Assembly: GCA_018398805.1 (NCBI GenBank)
Contig: JAGFBZ010001584.1
Coordinates: 992,001 to 1,056,000, forward strand
Source: Hirundichthys speculiger
Taxonomy: Eukaryota > Chordata > Actinopteri > Beloniformes > Exocoetidae
Length of the DNA stretch: 64,000 nt
Direction of reading: 5' to 3'
Shown here: positions 48,900 through 62,399 of the stretch, piece after piece
Layout of the letters: every line of letters starts with the position of its first letter
How positions within the stretch are numbered: position 1 is the stretch's first letter
Translations under genes and position numbers: made by a program
The notes under the pieces: generated by a model
Told to the model about the DNA's origin: nothing
Seen by the model: the letters and a program-made list of their open reading frames with translations, nothing else
The model's database searches: none

Positions 48900-49310
48900 T
48901 CATCTTTGTAAATGAAAATCGATTCTCAGATGACTCAGCTGACGTACCAGGTTAAATACCTGGATCCGGTTTATCATCAGTCCTCAGAGTCAGAACCAGA
49001 CATGGAGAAGCTGTGTTTAGTTTCTTTGCTCCACATGTCTGGAACAAACTCCCAGAAAGCCTCAGATCAGCTGAAACACTCCGTTTATTTAAATCCAGGT
49101 TGAAGACTCACCTGTTCTCAGCTGCCTTTAAATAAGATGTTATTCAGGAGCTCAAATCTGCACAGCCTTTTTAAAACTCTTTTGCTGTTTTCTTTGTTTT
49201 TATGCTTTTATTCTTTTTAATGCTTTCTTTTTCTGTGATGCTTGTAATGTTTATGTAAAGCAATTTGAATTGTTTTGTACATGAAATGTGCTATAAACTT
49301 GCCTTTCCTA
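48900..49310 (+). mobile_element. LINE 3' end with ORF2 C-terminus
   Basis: Across frames the region 49,010-49,125 reads L-H-M-S-G-T-N-S-Q-K-A, L-R-S-A-E-T-L-R-L-F and K-T-H-L-F-S-A-A-F, the conserved C-terminal end of a fish non-LTR retrotransposon. It is followed by its 3' UTR and a 'gaaatgtgctataaacttgcc' end. Confidence 0.7.
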
Positions 49311-49389
49311 AAAGGTATCATAAATAATGATAATAATGAATAATCTCTGTATTGACATTGCCTTATTGACTTCTTTTAAAAAATATATA

Positions 49390-49560
49390 TTATTATTAAG
49401 ACAGTGCAAAACCACATTCTGCATGCAAGACACAGAAATGGTTTCTGTTTAAGATTGTACTGGACGGTACTAGATGGGTACTGGACTAACCTGCCTGCAG
49501 TCTTGACCTGCCCCCAACAGAGAATTTGTGCAGAATAAAGTAACCAAGAATGCAGTCCAG
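49390..49560 (+). mobile_element. Tc1/mariner transposase fragment
   Basis: 'aaaccacattctgcatgcaa' and 'ctaacctgcctgcagtcttg' followed by an 'acctgcccccaacagagaat' stretch correspond to the D(34)E region of the Tc1-like family that also left the relic at 59,740-60,740. Frame destroyed. Confidence 0.6.
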
Positions 49561-50313
49561 TCCAGTAATGGTCATTAAAACCTTTATAAAACAACAAGGC
49601 TTGAGGTGTCACAGCGTTTATTTAATTTATTTTGTATTTTCTATGTCACTCACCTTGAGAGATATCTGATTTTGGGTTGGAGTAAAGGTTTCAAAATTGC
49701 TTAGGAACTATGCTTTCCAGTAGTTCTATATATAAAGGGGATATTCAAAGATTTAGCCTCATTATCATATTGGCACTTAATATCTAGCTACATCTTTTTG
49801 TAATGGTGTTACATTTATTTTCCTGTGTTTGCTTTATAGCCTGTGTTTTTGTTTCATCTTCTGGATTTTTCTAGACTAATCTGGATTTTTGTTCTTATCT
49901 TGCCCCTAGGAAGACTCTGTCCTCAGTTCAGTTTTATCATTGGCTTCTTGATCTTTTCTCTCTTTTTAGTTTGCCTAGTTCTCTTGTTTTAGTCTTGTTT
50001 TCTTGCATTCCTGGTTGCTTTACTTTCTATTTTAGTTTGGAAATCTATTTCTTTGTATATTTAATTCTAGTTTTCTTTTGGTCCTGGCCGTCTTGATTGT
50101 TCACACCTGTGCCTCGTCAGACTCTATCATCTAAATCAGGTGTCCCTAACCCCCAGTCCCCCGCTCGGTACCGGTCCGTGGGTCATTTGGTACCAGGCTG
50201 CAGAGAAAAAATAAATAACTTCCATTATTACCCTTTGAATCATTATCCGAGTCTAAATGATGTTTTACTTTGAAAGCTGACCAGATTGTCTCTATTACCT
50301 CTGTTTATGACTT

Positions 50314-50827
50314 AAGCCTGGTTTATGCTCAGAAATCAGGTTGTCTGCGTGTGTGAAGGCCCGTGTATACTCTTGCGGCAATGTGTCGCCGTCAGCTTGT
50401 CGCAGAGATGCCTCCGTCACTTTTGATTTATACTCGCGCGGTCTTCACTATGTTATGCCACAACGCAAGATGGACATTCACAAACTAGCTAAACTTACTA
50501 AACTTATCTTTTGCGTTTTTCCACTTCCTCATCATCTCGGCCGTATCCAAACCCACATTCATCGCAATCTTCCTCCATGAATTACTAGAATATGTGCTGT
50601 CTTTGTAGTGTGGAGAACCAGAATCGTACAGATGTGGTACTTCCTCATTTCTTCAAAGCGCTCTTTTCAACACGGATGTAGAACTGACCAATCAGAGGCC
50701 TCCTTTCTCTCCTCTGTCTGCCTCAACCTACAATTTTGGGTAGGCGCACCGGAGTGTCTGTGCAGTGTCTCTGCGTCGTCTGCGTAGGTGACGCAGACGA
50801 CCTGACGTTCGAGTATAAATCAGGCTT
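50314..50827. mobile_element. PIF/Harbinger-type element, copy A (nested)
   Basis: Inverted ends: left AAGCCTGGTTTATGCTC, right (reversed) AAGCCTGATTTATACTC; both ends then share a TCAGGT(T/C)GTCTGCGT block. A possible TTA target triplet precedes it. It is a near-mirror image of copy B that follows directly. Confidence 0.7.
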
Positions 50828-51320
50828 GACGTGGATAACGCAGATTGGCCCCCCTCACCCTCCGCAGACACTTTGGTACACCTTCCCAAAATTGTAGGTG
50901 ACCACAGACAGTGCCGCAGAAAGTGTCGCAGGGAGAAGAGAGAGGAGGCCTCTGATTGGTCAATTCTCTATCCGCATAGTAAAGAGCGCGTCATCGAAGA
51001 AGTGAGGAAGTACCAACATCTGTATGATTTTCGTTCGCCACACAACAAGAACAGCACATATTCTAGTAATTCATGGAGGGAGATTGCGATGAATGTGGGT
51101 CTAGATACGGCCGAGATGGTGAGGAAGTGGAAAAATGCAAGAGATAAGTTTAGTAAGTTTAGCTAGTTCGTGATTGTCCCTCTTGCATTGTGGTGTGGAA
51201 TAACATAGCAGAGACCGCGCTTCAAAATTGGGCATAAATCAAAAATAACTGCGGCATACCTGCCTGCGACAAGCTACTGCGACACATTGCTGCGAGAGTA
51301 TACACAGCCCTTTACTCTTG
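50828..51320 (+). mobile_element. PIF/Harbinger-type element, copy B (nested, inverted to A)
   Basis: Its reverse complement follows copy A over about 480 bp, so the pair forms a 1-kb palindrome with almost no spacer. It carries the open MADF-like frame at 50,831-51,166. Its outer end ('gcgagagtatacacagccct') matches the inside of A's left end, and it lacks A's clean terminal repeat. Confidence 0.65.
50831..51166 (+). pseudogene. MADF/Myb-like Harbinger accessory protein fragment (111 codons)
   Basis: Open frame in copy B. The second half (about residues 50-108) reads as a MADF/SANT-like DNA-binding domain: R-V-I-E-E-V-R-K-Y-Q-H-L-Y-D-F, a W-R-E-I-A motif, then V-R-K-W-K-N-A-R-D-K-F. PIF/Harbinger transposons encode such a protein beside the transposase. 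The first half is probably not native coding sequence. No transposase is present, so I treat it as a transposon relic and not a host gene. Confidence 0.6.
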
Positions 51321-52164
51321 ACGCATGATAAGACTTCAAGACCTGTGTCTCAATCACACGATACATTTAAACCCCCAAGCTGACAAAATGAGTAAAAAAC
51401 AAGCGTCTCTGGAAAGTGTCTTTGAGAAAAGATGTGACCGATGTTCTGTTGTTACGAGGACGCTTCTAATAAAGTTACACTTGAATACACAGTGGATTTA
51501 CATTTGTTATATTATTTAGAAAATACAACAGATTTTATGCCGGTCGGATCATTTTATTTTGTTGTCTTCATCTGCGACACATTTCACAAACCAGTCCATG
51601 AAAATATTGTGACACATTAAACCCGTCAGTGGTGCAAAAAAGGTTGGAGACCACTGATCTGAACCACACCTCCTGTCAGCTCTGGTAAAGGCATTCCCAC
51701 TGAAAGAGATTAATAAGATGAGCTGGTGGGCCTGAGTTGTGACTCTTCAGTGTCCATGGTGCTGCCCCCCCAGCTCTGGCTCTTTACCGTCTGTTCAGAT
51801 GTACCAGGATGCATCTCGTCCCAACTCCAGGATGGTCTGCAACACTCCTCACCATGTCTCTTAGGAGTAAACGATACCCCCACCACAATTCCAAGGGAAC
51901 AGAGCTGCTTCTCACCATGTGTCAGAGTGCTCAGCCTCGTTCCTCATGTAAGCCGGCTACATTTACACTACCCTGCCTTCTTATATGAGGAAAGAGGGTT
52001 TCTTTTTGAGGTGTCAGTCAATCAGCTCACATGTTGGAGAGCCCAGCTTCACATTCATCCTAGACAACTTCTTCCAGAGTACTTTCACATTTATATTTTG
52101 CTCTCACTCTTGAAAGGTTTTGGCCAGAAACAGATGGTTATAAGCTCACAAAATACATAATTAG

Positions 52165-54100
52165 AGTTAAAAAAAAATACACATGTGGGTTTCTATATTC
52201 ATCTGGTTCAACTGTCTTATCACATAGACTCTTTGCTATAAGACATCAGAATACGGATACTTTACTGTCTCTCATTTTCTAGCCATGCGATGAAGCTACT
52301 GGACATGTGGACAAATGTATCAGTGACTCATTTGGCAAGACTGAGCTTAATCTGAGCCCAGACTGGAGCAATTTACTGGAAACCAGTGACTCAAAAGTGA
52401 CATCAAATTAAGCTTCAGTTCAACTTTCACATTTTGTTTCTTTGCGTCATCATTCATCATTTCTCTTGTTCTACTAAAAACATGTGAAGCTGACTTCTAA
52501 AAACACCTCTAGTAGCTAAATTCCCCATCTGTGTAAACACACAATATTTGAACAGGCCTGGAAACTTTAATATTTTTCTAAGTTTATTTGCGTGTCACGC
52601 TTGAGAAGAAGCATCTGATGCCGACCTTTTCTGAAAAGAGGGAAGATGAGGTCAAACCGCATGACTTTTACTTGGAACCAAAGTGACTGAATCTGAATCC
52701 TCTAGAAATTCTGGCTCATGTTATCGGCATCAGATGGAGACACATCCTTTTATTGGTCTAATAAAACCCTCTCACAGCGCACACAACAGTGGATGCAGAA
52801 AGATGTTCTTACCACCAGTTGCTCTGAAGTAGGTCAGTGATCAAGAAAAACAAAGCTGCTGTAGTGGGCTACATGTTGCCTCACAGGAATTCATTTGGTC
52901 TTCCAAAAATGACATTTTTATATTCCACTGAAGAGAGCCCAAATGTGTATGGGCCTGTTTTAGCCACATTTGATGGAATTTACAATTCATTTGAATATTC
53001 TCTTATAACTGTGTGAGAAATGCCCATTAAAACGCTCTAAAGCTTCATGTGATTCCTTCAAGTATAATTAGTTTCTAATGATATAGAATAAAGGAAAGCA
53101 GAAAATCCTCACACTGGAAAAATTTGGAGCAAGAGAACATTTGACAGCTTTGTGATGAACTGAAAAATCACTTCAGGTGGAATTCATTTATTTTTCCTAT
53201 GCTACCCATTTTTCAACACTGTCTCCCACAAATTAAATTTCTACCAAGTGATAACCTTCAGAGCTGACAAATGAAGCTGACATGGAGCACTGCCAGAAAC
53301 TGCAAGTTCTTCAAACGGTCACTTTATGCTGAGTCCAAGCGTCTATTGATTCCCACAGACCAAGAGTGCTGGAGTACACCCAACTATTTTTGGTTGCAGA
53401 TCATGGTATCCACATGTCGCATTCCTGTCCTTTGGCATCAACGCAGCAGGGCACTATGCACTATGAAGGATGATCCACATGTCATTTTGATGCATTTTAA
53501 GCTTTCCCTGTCATTTCACATATGTCAATTCCACTGGCTCGATGATGCTGTCTGCTTGTGGGAAGAGCACTTTTCTTGATATGAGAAACAGCTGTGACAA
53601 TCTCATGTACTGGAGGATCCAAACATTGTAGGTAAAATCCAAAAAGGAAAAGCTGAGGTAAATGGATGGCAAACTAACAGACAGAGAGCGGGAAAACAGC
53701 TGGAGTCAAAGTATCCAAAAGCAAATTACACAGACAAGGGTAAGGCTAAGGTCATTAATTAGATAACACATGCGGGAAACAAGGCTGGAAATTTAGTTCC
53801 TGGGTACTTTGGCGATCTGTCAGAGAATAACAGAAACTGTGAATATATATAAACAGAGTGATGACTGATTGCAATCACAGGTGCATAGCAGAAACTGAAC
53901 ACCACAGTATAGGGTGAAGGCCAAACACAGAAACGGAAACCTTTTCAAAGTATGTCTGGAAGTGAGAATTTTAAAACAATGCAAAAACCCAATCATGACA
54001 GGAATATAATCCCTCGTATCAGCAACTCCAGATGGCAAGTTTTCTTTCATATTTAATCAGAGGAATTTGCTCTTGAAACATGAAATACATCAAATTTGGA
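52165..54100. other. Intergenic upstream of the KCNK gene
   Basis: AT-rich, without a supported gene or a clearly recognised repeat. Distal regulatory DNA is possible but no signal stands out. Confidence 0.5.
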
Positions 54101-54539
54101 TGTAACATGAAACCACATTTTTGAGATGAATCAGAAACTGGATCAATTGGAGCTTCATCTGTTCAGGTTCAGGATCCCTGGAGCTGTGAAGGGGTAGGCT
54201 ACACCCCGGACCATTAGGCTACCCAATCATAGGTCAACATTGATTACCACAACACCATTGTGCTGCCCAAACATGGTAAAAAAAAAAAAAAAAAAAAATG
54301 ATACCCATTTCTCAGATCACCAGACGAAATTGTCTAACTTACAAGTTATTTATTGTTACAAAAGTTCAGATTATGATCTCTAATCCAGCAGTAGGCTACA
54401 CATAATTTGTGTTAAAATTACTGACTAGCTGGGTGGTCAGTCCTGACAGGTGGGGGGGTAACACGTCTTTAAAGTAAAGGTCACAATCGAGTGCAGCAGA
54501 TTTTTGTGCCTGAAAATTCAAAATGTTACGGTAAAAGAC

Positions 54540-55120
<581 letters not shown>

Positions 55121-56842
55121 TAAAGACGACTTGTTGAAAAGATGGTGTTTTGTAGATAGGACTGTATATCCCTACATGTGTGTCACGTTTTTCTGATACA
55201 CCTGTTGCACTTACCACGGCCTCTATGCGTGCAGTCATTAATTATTGCAAAGCACTGTCAAAATGTTTAAAGGCTTTTTCTTGTTTTCAGTAGCTGCAGA
55301 TGATAACTAGGCCACATAGAGACATAGTCTCCAATGTTGTACTGAAGGAAAATGCTGCACATACTTGCACTGTAACACTATTCAAGGTTTTTCTTTAGCC
55401 AACAAGCCAAGATTCTTTTTTTTTTTTTCTGGTAAAGTTCTGTTTGAAGAGATTAGAAGAAAAAAGCTGCGATAAGGAAGATATTGAACACTAAACTCAC
55501 ATTCCCTTGTTCTCCATGTCAGCATGAGATTAAGAAAATCTCAATCTATTTAGAGTAATTAAAATGATACCTTTAAAGTCAAATTTGTAGAGATCAAATG
55601 AAAACACTCTTTCAGACCTCTCTCCACAAGTTACAATCTGCTGTCTTCATAAGATGAGGTTGTTATTAGGGGTGATGCTCTGGGAGACTCAAGGAATCAT
55701 TGCCTGAAGTTTCATCTCAAACTTAGTCTGACATTTTAAATACCAAGAGGGTGAGATTTAAATAGAGAGGAACTCGCATAATATAACAGTCGATGTTCAA
55801 ACAATTACCAAAAACATAACAGTCAGATAGCATTAAAAGTGCTCCTCGTACTGTTGAAGAAGACTTGTCACCCAAATCTCAATTTTATGGTGCTTTACTA
55901 TCAGTTTTGTGAGTTGTTCTGCTCTCCAGCCCTCACTGCACAATTTGGACATGTTCAGCACTTATTTAGTCGATCGATTTATTTTATTTTTCAGTTCTTA
56001 CATATAGCTGTTTTCAGAACAATATCTGTAAAATCTGCAACGTGGCTGCTGAACACCCAACAGCAGTTACATCACCTTCTGGCATCTAGCTGTCAACATG
56101 ATAGGTGACAAGCCGAGAAGCTTGGAGTTAACTCAAAACTCAGCTGTAAGACTTTTAATAATAATACTTGCATTGAAAAGGTGGTTAAGAGAAATCACCA
56201 TGAAATTGATGTAATGCTATTTTGTAAAAACTTGATATGTTAGTATATTTTTGCACATGGCTACATTTTAAAAGAAGAAAGTAGTTTGAATTTTTGTTAA
56301 TTCCACAAGAACTCCTAATCAGTAATCTTTCCACAACATTTTAATGAAATATCTGCAATATGCTTGTTACAAAATACTGCAGAGAGACGACCCAGCCACT
56401 TCTTTTTCAAGTATATATAACACCTCTTTTCATTGCAACTGGTTTTTTGGTGTGGATTGAGCCACTCAAGTCCTTTCCACGGCTTTCTGCAACAGGGTGC
56501 ATCTTATTTAACATCTGTCCTGCAGCTTTAAGCTACCATGCCACTGAAATCTGGGTACAACTTGCGCTGCTATGGTATTACCAGATGAGAGAGCACACAT
56601 CTCATGCAAACACACACAGCAAAATGAGATCACACTAAATAATAGACCAGCTTTTGCTACTAAAAGAGCTGTCATTGACAAAAAATGCATACATATCCAA
56701 CCTTTGACAGAGAAAAAAAAAATAAACTAAAAGAAGTCAAAAGGAGCACCTTCAGACTTGAATAGATTATTTTTTTTCTTTACTTAAGTGACGCATGTAA
56801 CTGCAGGTGAGGATTTGCTATTAATAGCAAAGTAAAAAAAAT

Positions 56843-56900
56843 AAGGCAAGGCAAGTTTATTAGTATAACACATTTTGTGTACAAGACAATTGTACAAACA
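56843..56900 (-). repeat. LINE 3' tail, (TTGCC)n family
   Basis: 'aaggcaaggcaagtttatta' followed by 'cacattttgtgtacaagaca': reverse orientation of the tails at 39,235, 47,155 and 49,310. Confidence 0.7.
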
Positions 56901-58848
56901 AAATATATATAAAATAAATAAATATTCATTTATTAATATTATTTGTCTTATTTATAAATAAGACAAATAAAACAAAAGTTTAACTTTGTCTTTACTGAGG
57001 TTGATTTGAAGTTAAAATTGGGTGAAGATAAAAATGGGAAAGTTACATGAGTTTATTCTAAGCTAGGTCTATGACATAATGGTACTCTGCAAATCTGAGC
57101 AGCTCCCTCATTAAATCATTTAAGGCGTGGGTGTTGTGTTATTTCAATTTTTGAAGTGGTAGCAACTTTAGACACCCAAACATTTGCTCTCAAATAAAAA
57201 AAAAGGTTATTTCCCTCCTCATTTTTGCCCTTATTGACTCTTCAGTGCTTTACAATACAAGCCACAAAGGGATGTTGTTTCATTATATGTTGTTTTAAAC
57301 AAAGAAACTACAATAAATGACAAACTGAGATAAATCAGTCTTTCCCTTGCCTTCAGCGACTTTTATAACCAGGACAGCGTTATTCAACAACACTGATCTC
57401 TGCTCACCACATAGCTTTTTCATTTGACTAGTTCACCTCTGAGATTTATCCAGCAGCCTCCAACCATCATTGTCACACGTTCATACTGATTCATTAAAAA
57501 AGTAGTTAATTTTTCAGCCATATTGTAATGGGAGCTCTGTCTGAAAGTATTTCCACTTTAAATGATCTTAAAGGAAAGAGAAAAGTATCTGGATTTGTCA
57601 CAGGGTAAATGTGACGGAGGATGTCATGCTTCCAGAGCAGAGCTATTGTGAAATACAAATGTGTGTTGGCGTAAATCTAAAGTAATGTTTTGGCCTGAAA
57701 AAACTTGTAAATTCACTCTCATTTTTTTTTTTTCGTAAGTGTGAATGAAATTGCATTTACTTAACTATATTTATTATATCAACTGTCCTTCATACATGCT
57801 TAGAAGACATCCTTATCTCCATCTCCTGTCTGAGACTTCCCTTGTGTATTTAGTGACAGGTGCGGTTGTCGTTCGTAACCTGTGACTTGGAGCCCTGTAG
57901 ATGACAGCTAAGAGTACGCTAAGCCACCCGGTGTCTGTGACCCCATTCTGTAATTGTGAGCCTCGAGTATGCGACTAAACACAATGAGTTGGCGTTTCAG
58001 CCTGCTGTTAAGTATTAATGACAACACCAGAGCCTTGTTGTTCCACTGGACATCTGCCACGCAACACCGACACTGAAGATGCAATGCGATTACACAACAT
58101 TACACACTCGTTACTTACAGTAAAGTCAAAACACAGTGCCACAATATTAAATGCCTACTTTGCTGAAATTTATAATAAAAGTAGACGCAAGTGTCTTAAT
58201 TCATGACATATCCTGGCAGATGAGCAGTTAACACATGCATGAATTTGTCTCTGGCATGTGCTACTTTTATTTTAACACATGTGAAGAAGGAAAGAGATGC
58301 TACAATCAGTAATCGGTCATCACTTTCCACAGAAGGAAGGGGAGGCTGATGGCAGCAACATCAGGGGAAAGATTGAAGTGATATGAAACACACCATGAGG
58401 GGAAAATGAGTGAGCTTTGAATGAGAAAGCAGCATCAGTGAACTGGATGTGATAACAGTCAGAGGCTCTAGGGCCTTGCATCACAGTCCATCCTCCTATT
58501 ACAGTCACCCAGCTCCAGGGGTGATGGTCTTGTCATTGTGATGATCATCTACGGCACACAGAGGACAAATTAGAGAACATACACTGCTTTATCTATGTGT
58601 AATCTGATGTGTGTTTGACATGTGACGCAGGCAGGAACATGTGAATGTGAGATTCAATAAGCAGGTGTGCTGTTTTCTGCAGGCAGGTGGCTCCATTTTT
58701 AACACATGTTGACTTTCAGTAAAATAGGCTTCATCTAATGAGGAATATGATATCTCAGTATGTTTACTGAAACTAAATAAAGGGGCCGAACTCCGAAATT
58801 ATGCACACATCCAATGTTATTATTGTCTGGTGTTGTGTGTATATATAT

Positions 58849-59690
58849 TAGGGCTGGGCAATGATTGCAGTTTTTAATTGCAATTAATCCCATGATGCAT
58901 GATTTCCCGGATTAATCACAATTACGTGACCCGGAAATGGCTTTGTGCACAGCAGTTCAGGTAGCAGGGCGGCACTGGAATCACATACTATATTATTTGC
59001 AATATTGTGAAAATCTGAATGAAAACTCAGCTCATATATAGATGAACCAAAGCGCTCTCCAGCTCTGCGTCTTCTCCTCAGATCATGGCGAGCACGGAAA
59101 CTTCTGACACTCATTTCTGAGCATTGCAGGACACCCATTTGCTGTTGAATAAGTCCTTTATCAAACTACCGTTGTGGCCCAAATATAGGATGATATTTTA
59201 ATCTAGAAGTCATATTCTCAAAAATGGGCGTTGTTTTATAATCGAGGACTAGACTTTCAGTTGTCATTACACATCTGTGCCACTAGATGGAGCTGCACTG
59301 AAGTAACCAGCTAGAGAACAGCATGACAATGAACACATGGAGCAGATCTGATGTAAAATGGAGGAATGATGTAATCGTCTTGAAAAAAAAAAAAAGGGGT
59401 TTGAAAGTTTCGTTGCAGTCCAGAATTTTTGTTTTCAGACAGAATTGTCTATATTGCTACCTGATTTGCTGCCTGAACTGTAAAGTACACGGATTTATAT
59501 TGTTCTCCATGTCTGTTTTAGCTTTTTTCGCATGTTTACCTGTCAATTCTTTTTCGGGTTCTTCCGCAGCAGCCAGTAACAGACTTTTCAAAACAAAAGC
59601 ATGTGAGCAACATGCCAACGTGGGATAAAATAAATGTCGGCGTTAAAAATTTAATAAGTTAAAGCGATAATAATGCGTTAACTTGCCCTA
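58849..59690. mobile_element. hAT-like element, interrupted
   Basis: The left end begins TAGGGCTGGGCAATGATTGC; the right end, reversed, begins TAGGGCAAGTTAACGCATTA. The left flank is an AT microsatellite, so no target duplication can be read. The middle (about 59,166-59,460) is a different repeat, inserted later. A fragment of the right end occurs at 30,180-30,265. Confidence 0.6.
59166..59460 (+). repeat. Interspersed repeat (GGCCCAAATATAGGAT family), copy 2
   Basis: Left end 'gtggcccaaatataggatga' corresponds to 38,592 on, and 'gaaagtttcgttgcagtcca' (59,404) to the reverse complement of 39,040-39,060. Lies inside the hAT-like element. Confidence 0.5.
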
Positions 59691-59739
59691 TGTTTATATA
59701 TCAGCAGTACCTTCTCCTCCCTGAAAAAGGCCATATTTT

Positions 59740-60740
59740 GAGCAATAATGGTAAGTGTAAACTAAAACAACACAACAGAATGCAATGGCGATACTTTAAA
59801 TAAGACATTTTGCCATTTCATGAAAAATATTAACTCATTTTGAATGTCATGACAACAAAAACATATCTAAAAAAAAGTTGGGACGTTGGGAATAAATGGC
59901 TGGAAAAGTGAGAGGTATGAAAAAGAAACACCTGGCAGAGCATTTTACAGCTAACTAAGTTAACAGGCCACAGGTCAGTGACATGACTGAGCATAAAAAA
60001 CTACTTTGAGGGGCAGAGTCTCTCAGAAGTAAAGATGGATAGAGTTTTACAAATGTACTAAAATCTGTGCCCACAAATTACGGAACATTCAACAATCCGT
60101 CTATCATCTTTAACTGCTTCATCCTCATCAGGGTCATGGGGCTCTGCTGGAGCCTATCCCAGCAGTCCTTGGGGGAAAGGTAGGTGTATACCCTGTACAG
60201 GTTGCCAGTTCCTTGTAAGGCAGCTGTGAGGGAATTCTACAATAATGTTGCTCAGCATAAAATTGCAAATGCCTTGGATATCTCATGCATCCAAGCATGT
60301 AAAAATCTGGAGAAAACTATGTGCACAAGGCCAAAAATCAATACTAAATGCTTATAATCTGTGAAACACTTAAAAAAACACATATAAAAAAACAAGGATG
60401 TTTCTGTCATGGAAATCACCTGCATGGGTTCAGGAGCATTTCCAGAATTCACTATTTCATGAACTAGAAGAAGCAAGAACAAGAAGCAATATATGACCAT
60501 GATCGAAAACATTACTCTCTTCTCTGGACCAAAGCTCATTTAAAATTAACTGAGACAAAGTGAAAATCTGTCCTATGGTCAGACAAACTGAAATTTGATA
60601 TTCTTTTTGGAAACCATAGACGCTGCATCCTCCAGACAGAAGAGGAGAGGGACAGTCCAGCTTGTTATCAGTGTTAAGTTCAAAGCATTTCTGATAGCAT
60701 CGAAGTGCTTTCATGACCATGGAATGGGCTGCTTGTACAT
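59740..60740 (+). mobile_element. Tc1/mariner-type transposase relic, interrupted
   Basis: Order and wording match a Tc1-like family: 'aaaaaagttgggacgttggg' near the left end, an 'L-W-T-K-A-H-L-K' block at 60,520, then '[11 protein letters not shown]' and 'F-G-N-H-R-R' at 60,565-60,625. Stop codons and indels are frequent. A dispersed repeat is inserted at 60,090-60,215. The 3' end is missing or unrecognisable. Confidence 0.7.
60090..60215 (-). repeat. Dispersed fish repeat (GGAT-tail family), nested
   Basis: 'catcagggtcatggggctct', 'gctggagcctatcccagcag', 'ataccctgtacaggttgcca': reverse orientation of the family at 21,340-21,575, here inside the Tc1-type relic. Confidence 0.65.
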
Positions 60741-62399
60741 GTGGTAAATACTTAATATTAATAAAGGCATCTTTTTCATCACAGGATTCTTTAAATTTAC
60801 CAAATGATTGTGTTTGTACTCTTTGTTGTGGTGAGTTTCAGCTTGTAAAATCATTTCTCTATAAAGCTCATTTGGCCATGTGTCTCCTTCTTACTCAGTA
60901 GATATATTTACTCATTGATTTGATGGAGGAATGTCCCATCCTGTTCATCAATCCATAACCTGTAGAAGACAGAAAAACAAAAGCAAATGCATTTAGGACA
61001 CTCGCTCAATCTATTTGAGTTGGTGAAATCCCAAGACATTCCAAGATGACATCTAAGCAGCGTTAAAGCTGCTGGTCAAGACATTTCTTACATCAGCAAA
61101 GAAGAACAAAAAAATCCTGGTTTAGTTGCTCTGTCACCATCAGTACATGAGTTGTTGATGTTCTGGGCAGTTTAAATGTACACAAATGAGACACAAGGCT
61201 CCTGCAAAAAAATAAAAAGAAAAAAGAAAATTGGCTCACTCTCCAAACCCTCTCTGGGTCAGTGAGTCTAATATTTCTATCTGGCCTGACAATGAATAAA
61301 AGATCTAAGCTTCTTTCTATTTTCATTGCTGGCAGCAACTTTGATTTGGCAGCAGACATGAGTCCATTTTCAGCTATTGCATAATGAGGGCACATCCTGA
61401 ATTGTTAATGGTAATTACTTACATTAGCAGCATCATTATTATTAAGTCGGTTTAAGAGGTTTGTGCAGTAAGTGGTTGAGTGCAGAGAGAATATAACCTT
61501 CACCAACTATTCCACATGGGCTTCATCATAACATCAGACCACTGGAGACTGATATTTCAGCTCCTCTCAGAGGAGAGTGGTGAGTGTGTCAGTGCAGAAC
61601 AGGTGAGACAACAAATCTACAATTGAAATAAAATAAGATGACAGAAGTCAAATTCAGTAGCCCTTCTTGTGAGAGGATCCATATTTGATTTTTCACATGA
61701 TAAGAGGGCCTTTATGGTGTAGGGCGAAAAAAAAAGGAACAACTGTATCACCACAGGATGGACAACGTCAGCGATCTGTTTCAGAAACGCGTCATATGCA
61801 AACTCTAAATATATTGAACCTTAAATCAGGGAAACCCAAGTTTCTGAACTCAAGCCAAGTTCAGAAACTGAAGGTAACTTCTTCTTAGAGGCTGCTTCCA
61901 TGATAATTTACTCTGTGAACAGAACCTGGTTGAGACCAGGTTTTGTTCCTCCTACCCCAAGTTTCTCTCTGTATCCTCCCATTCATAAAGCTGAAATGAG
62001 TTTAATTTCACTTTACAAATCGATATAAGAACGTGTTATTTGGAGCCGTCTCAACAATGGCGTGTCCTGCATTGTATTTGCATGTATTTGGAAAGAATAT
62101 TGAAGACCCAAACAAATAGTTTGGTATACCCTGATTGTAAGATCGTTAGGTCTACCATAATCCTTTAGACATAAATCCTTGCTATTTATTTGTAAAAGCC
62201 ATTTTCCTTCATATTGACGTGGACTTCTGAACATAGCCTACTAGAAAGGGAACGGAATATAGAGCTGTGAGAAAAGTGGCCTGGCTCATAAGTGGCTTCT
62301 ATCATGTGATTGCAAGAAAAAAAACAAACAAACTTGAATTTAATGAAGAAAAGTAGCCATGGTGAACCACAGTCAAAAAAAGGTCTATTGATGATCACA

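Larger units (their letters stand above)
50137..51656. mobile_element. hAT miniature element carrying nested insertions
   Basis: The left end begins CAGGTGTCCCTAACCCCCAG and the right end, reversed, CAGTGGTCTCCAACC. The flanking 8-mers ATCTAAAT and ATCTGAAC match at 6 of 8 positions. Left subterminal 'accggtccgtgggtcatttg' is typical of this fish family. Most of the interior is the Harbinger-type pair at 50,314-51,320. Confidence 0.75.

Noticed and set aside
50831..51166. Host gene with MADF domain
   Set aside because: The frame lies wholly inside a Harbinger-type element pair with an inverted, broken counterpart; best read as transposon coding remains.
51726..52160. 144-codon open frame on the plus strand
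   Set aside because: No family resemblance, no splice or promoter context; lies beside the hAT element.
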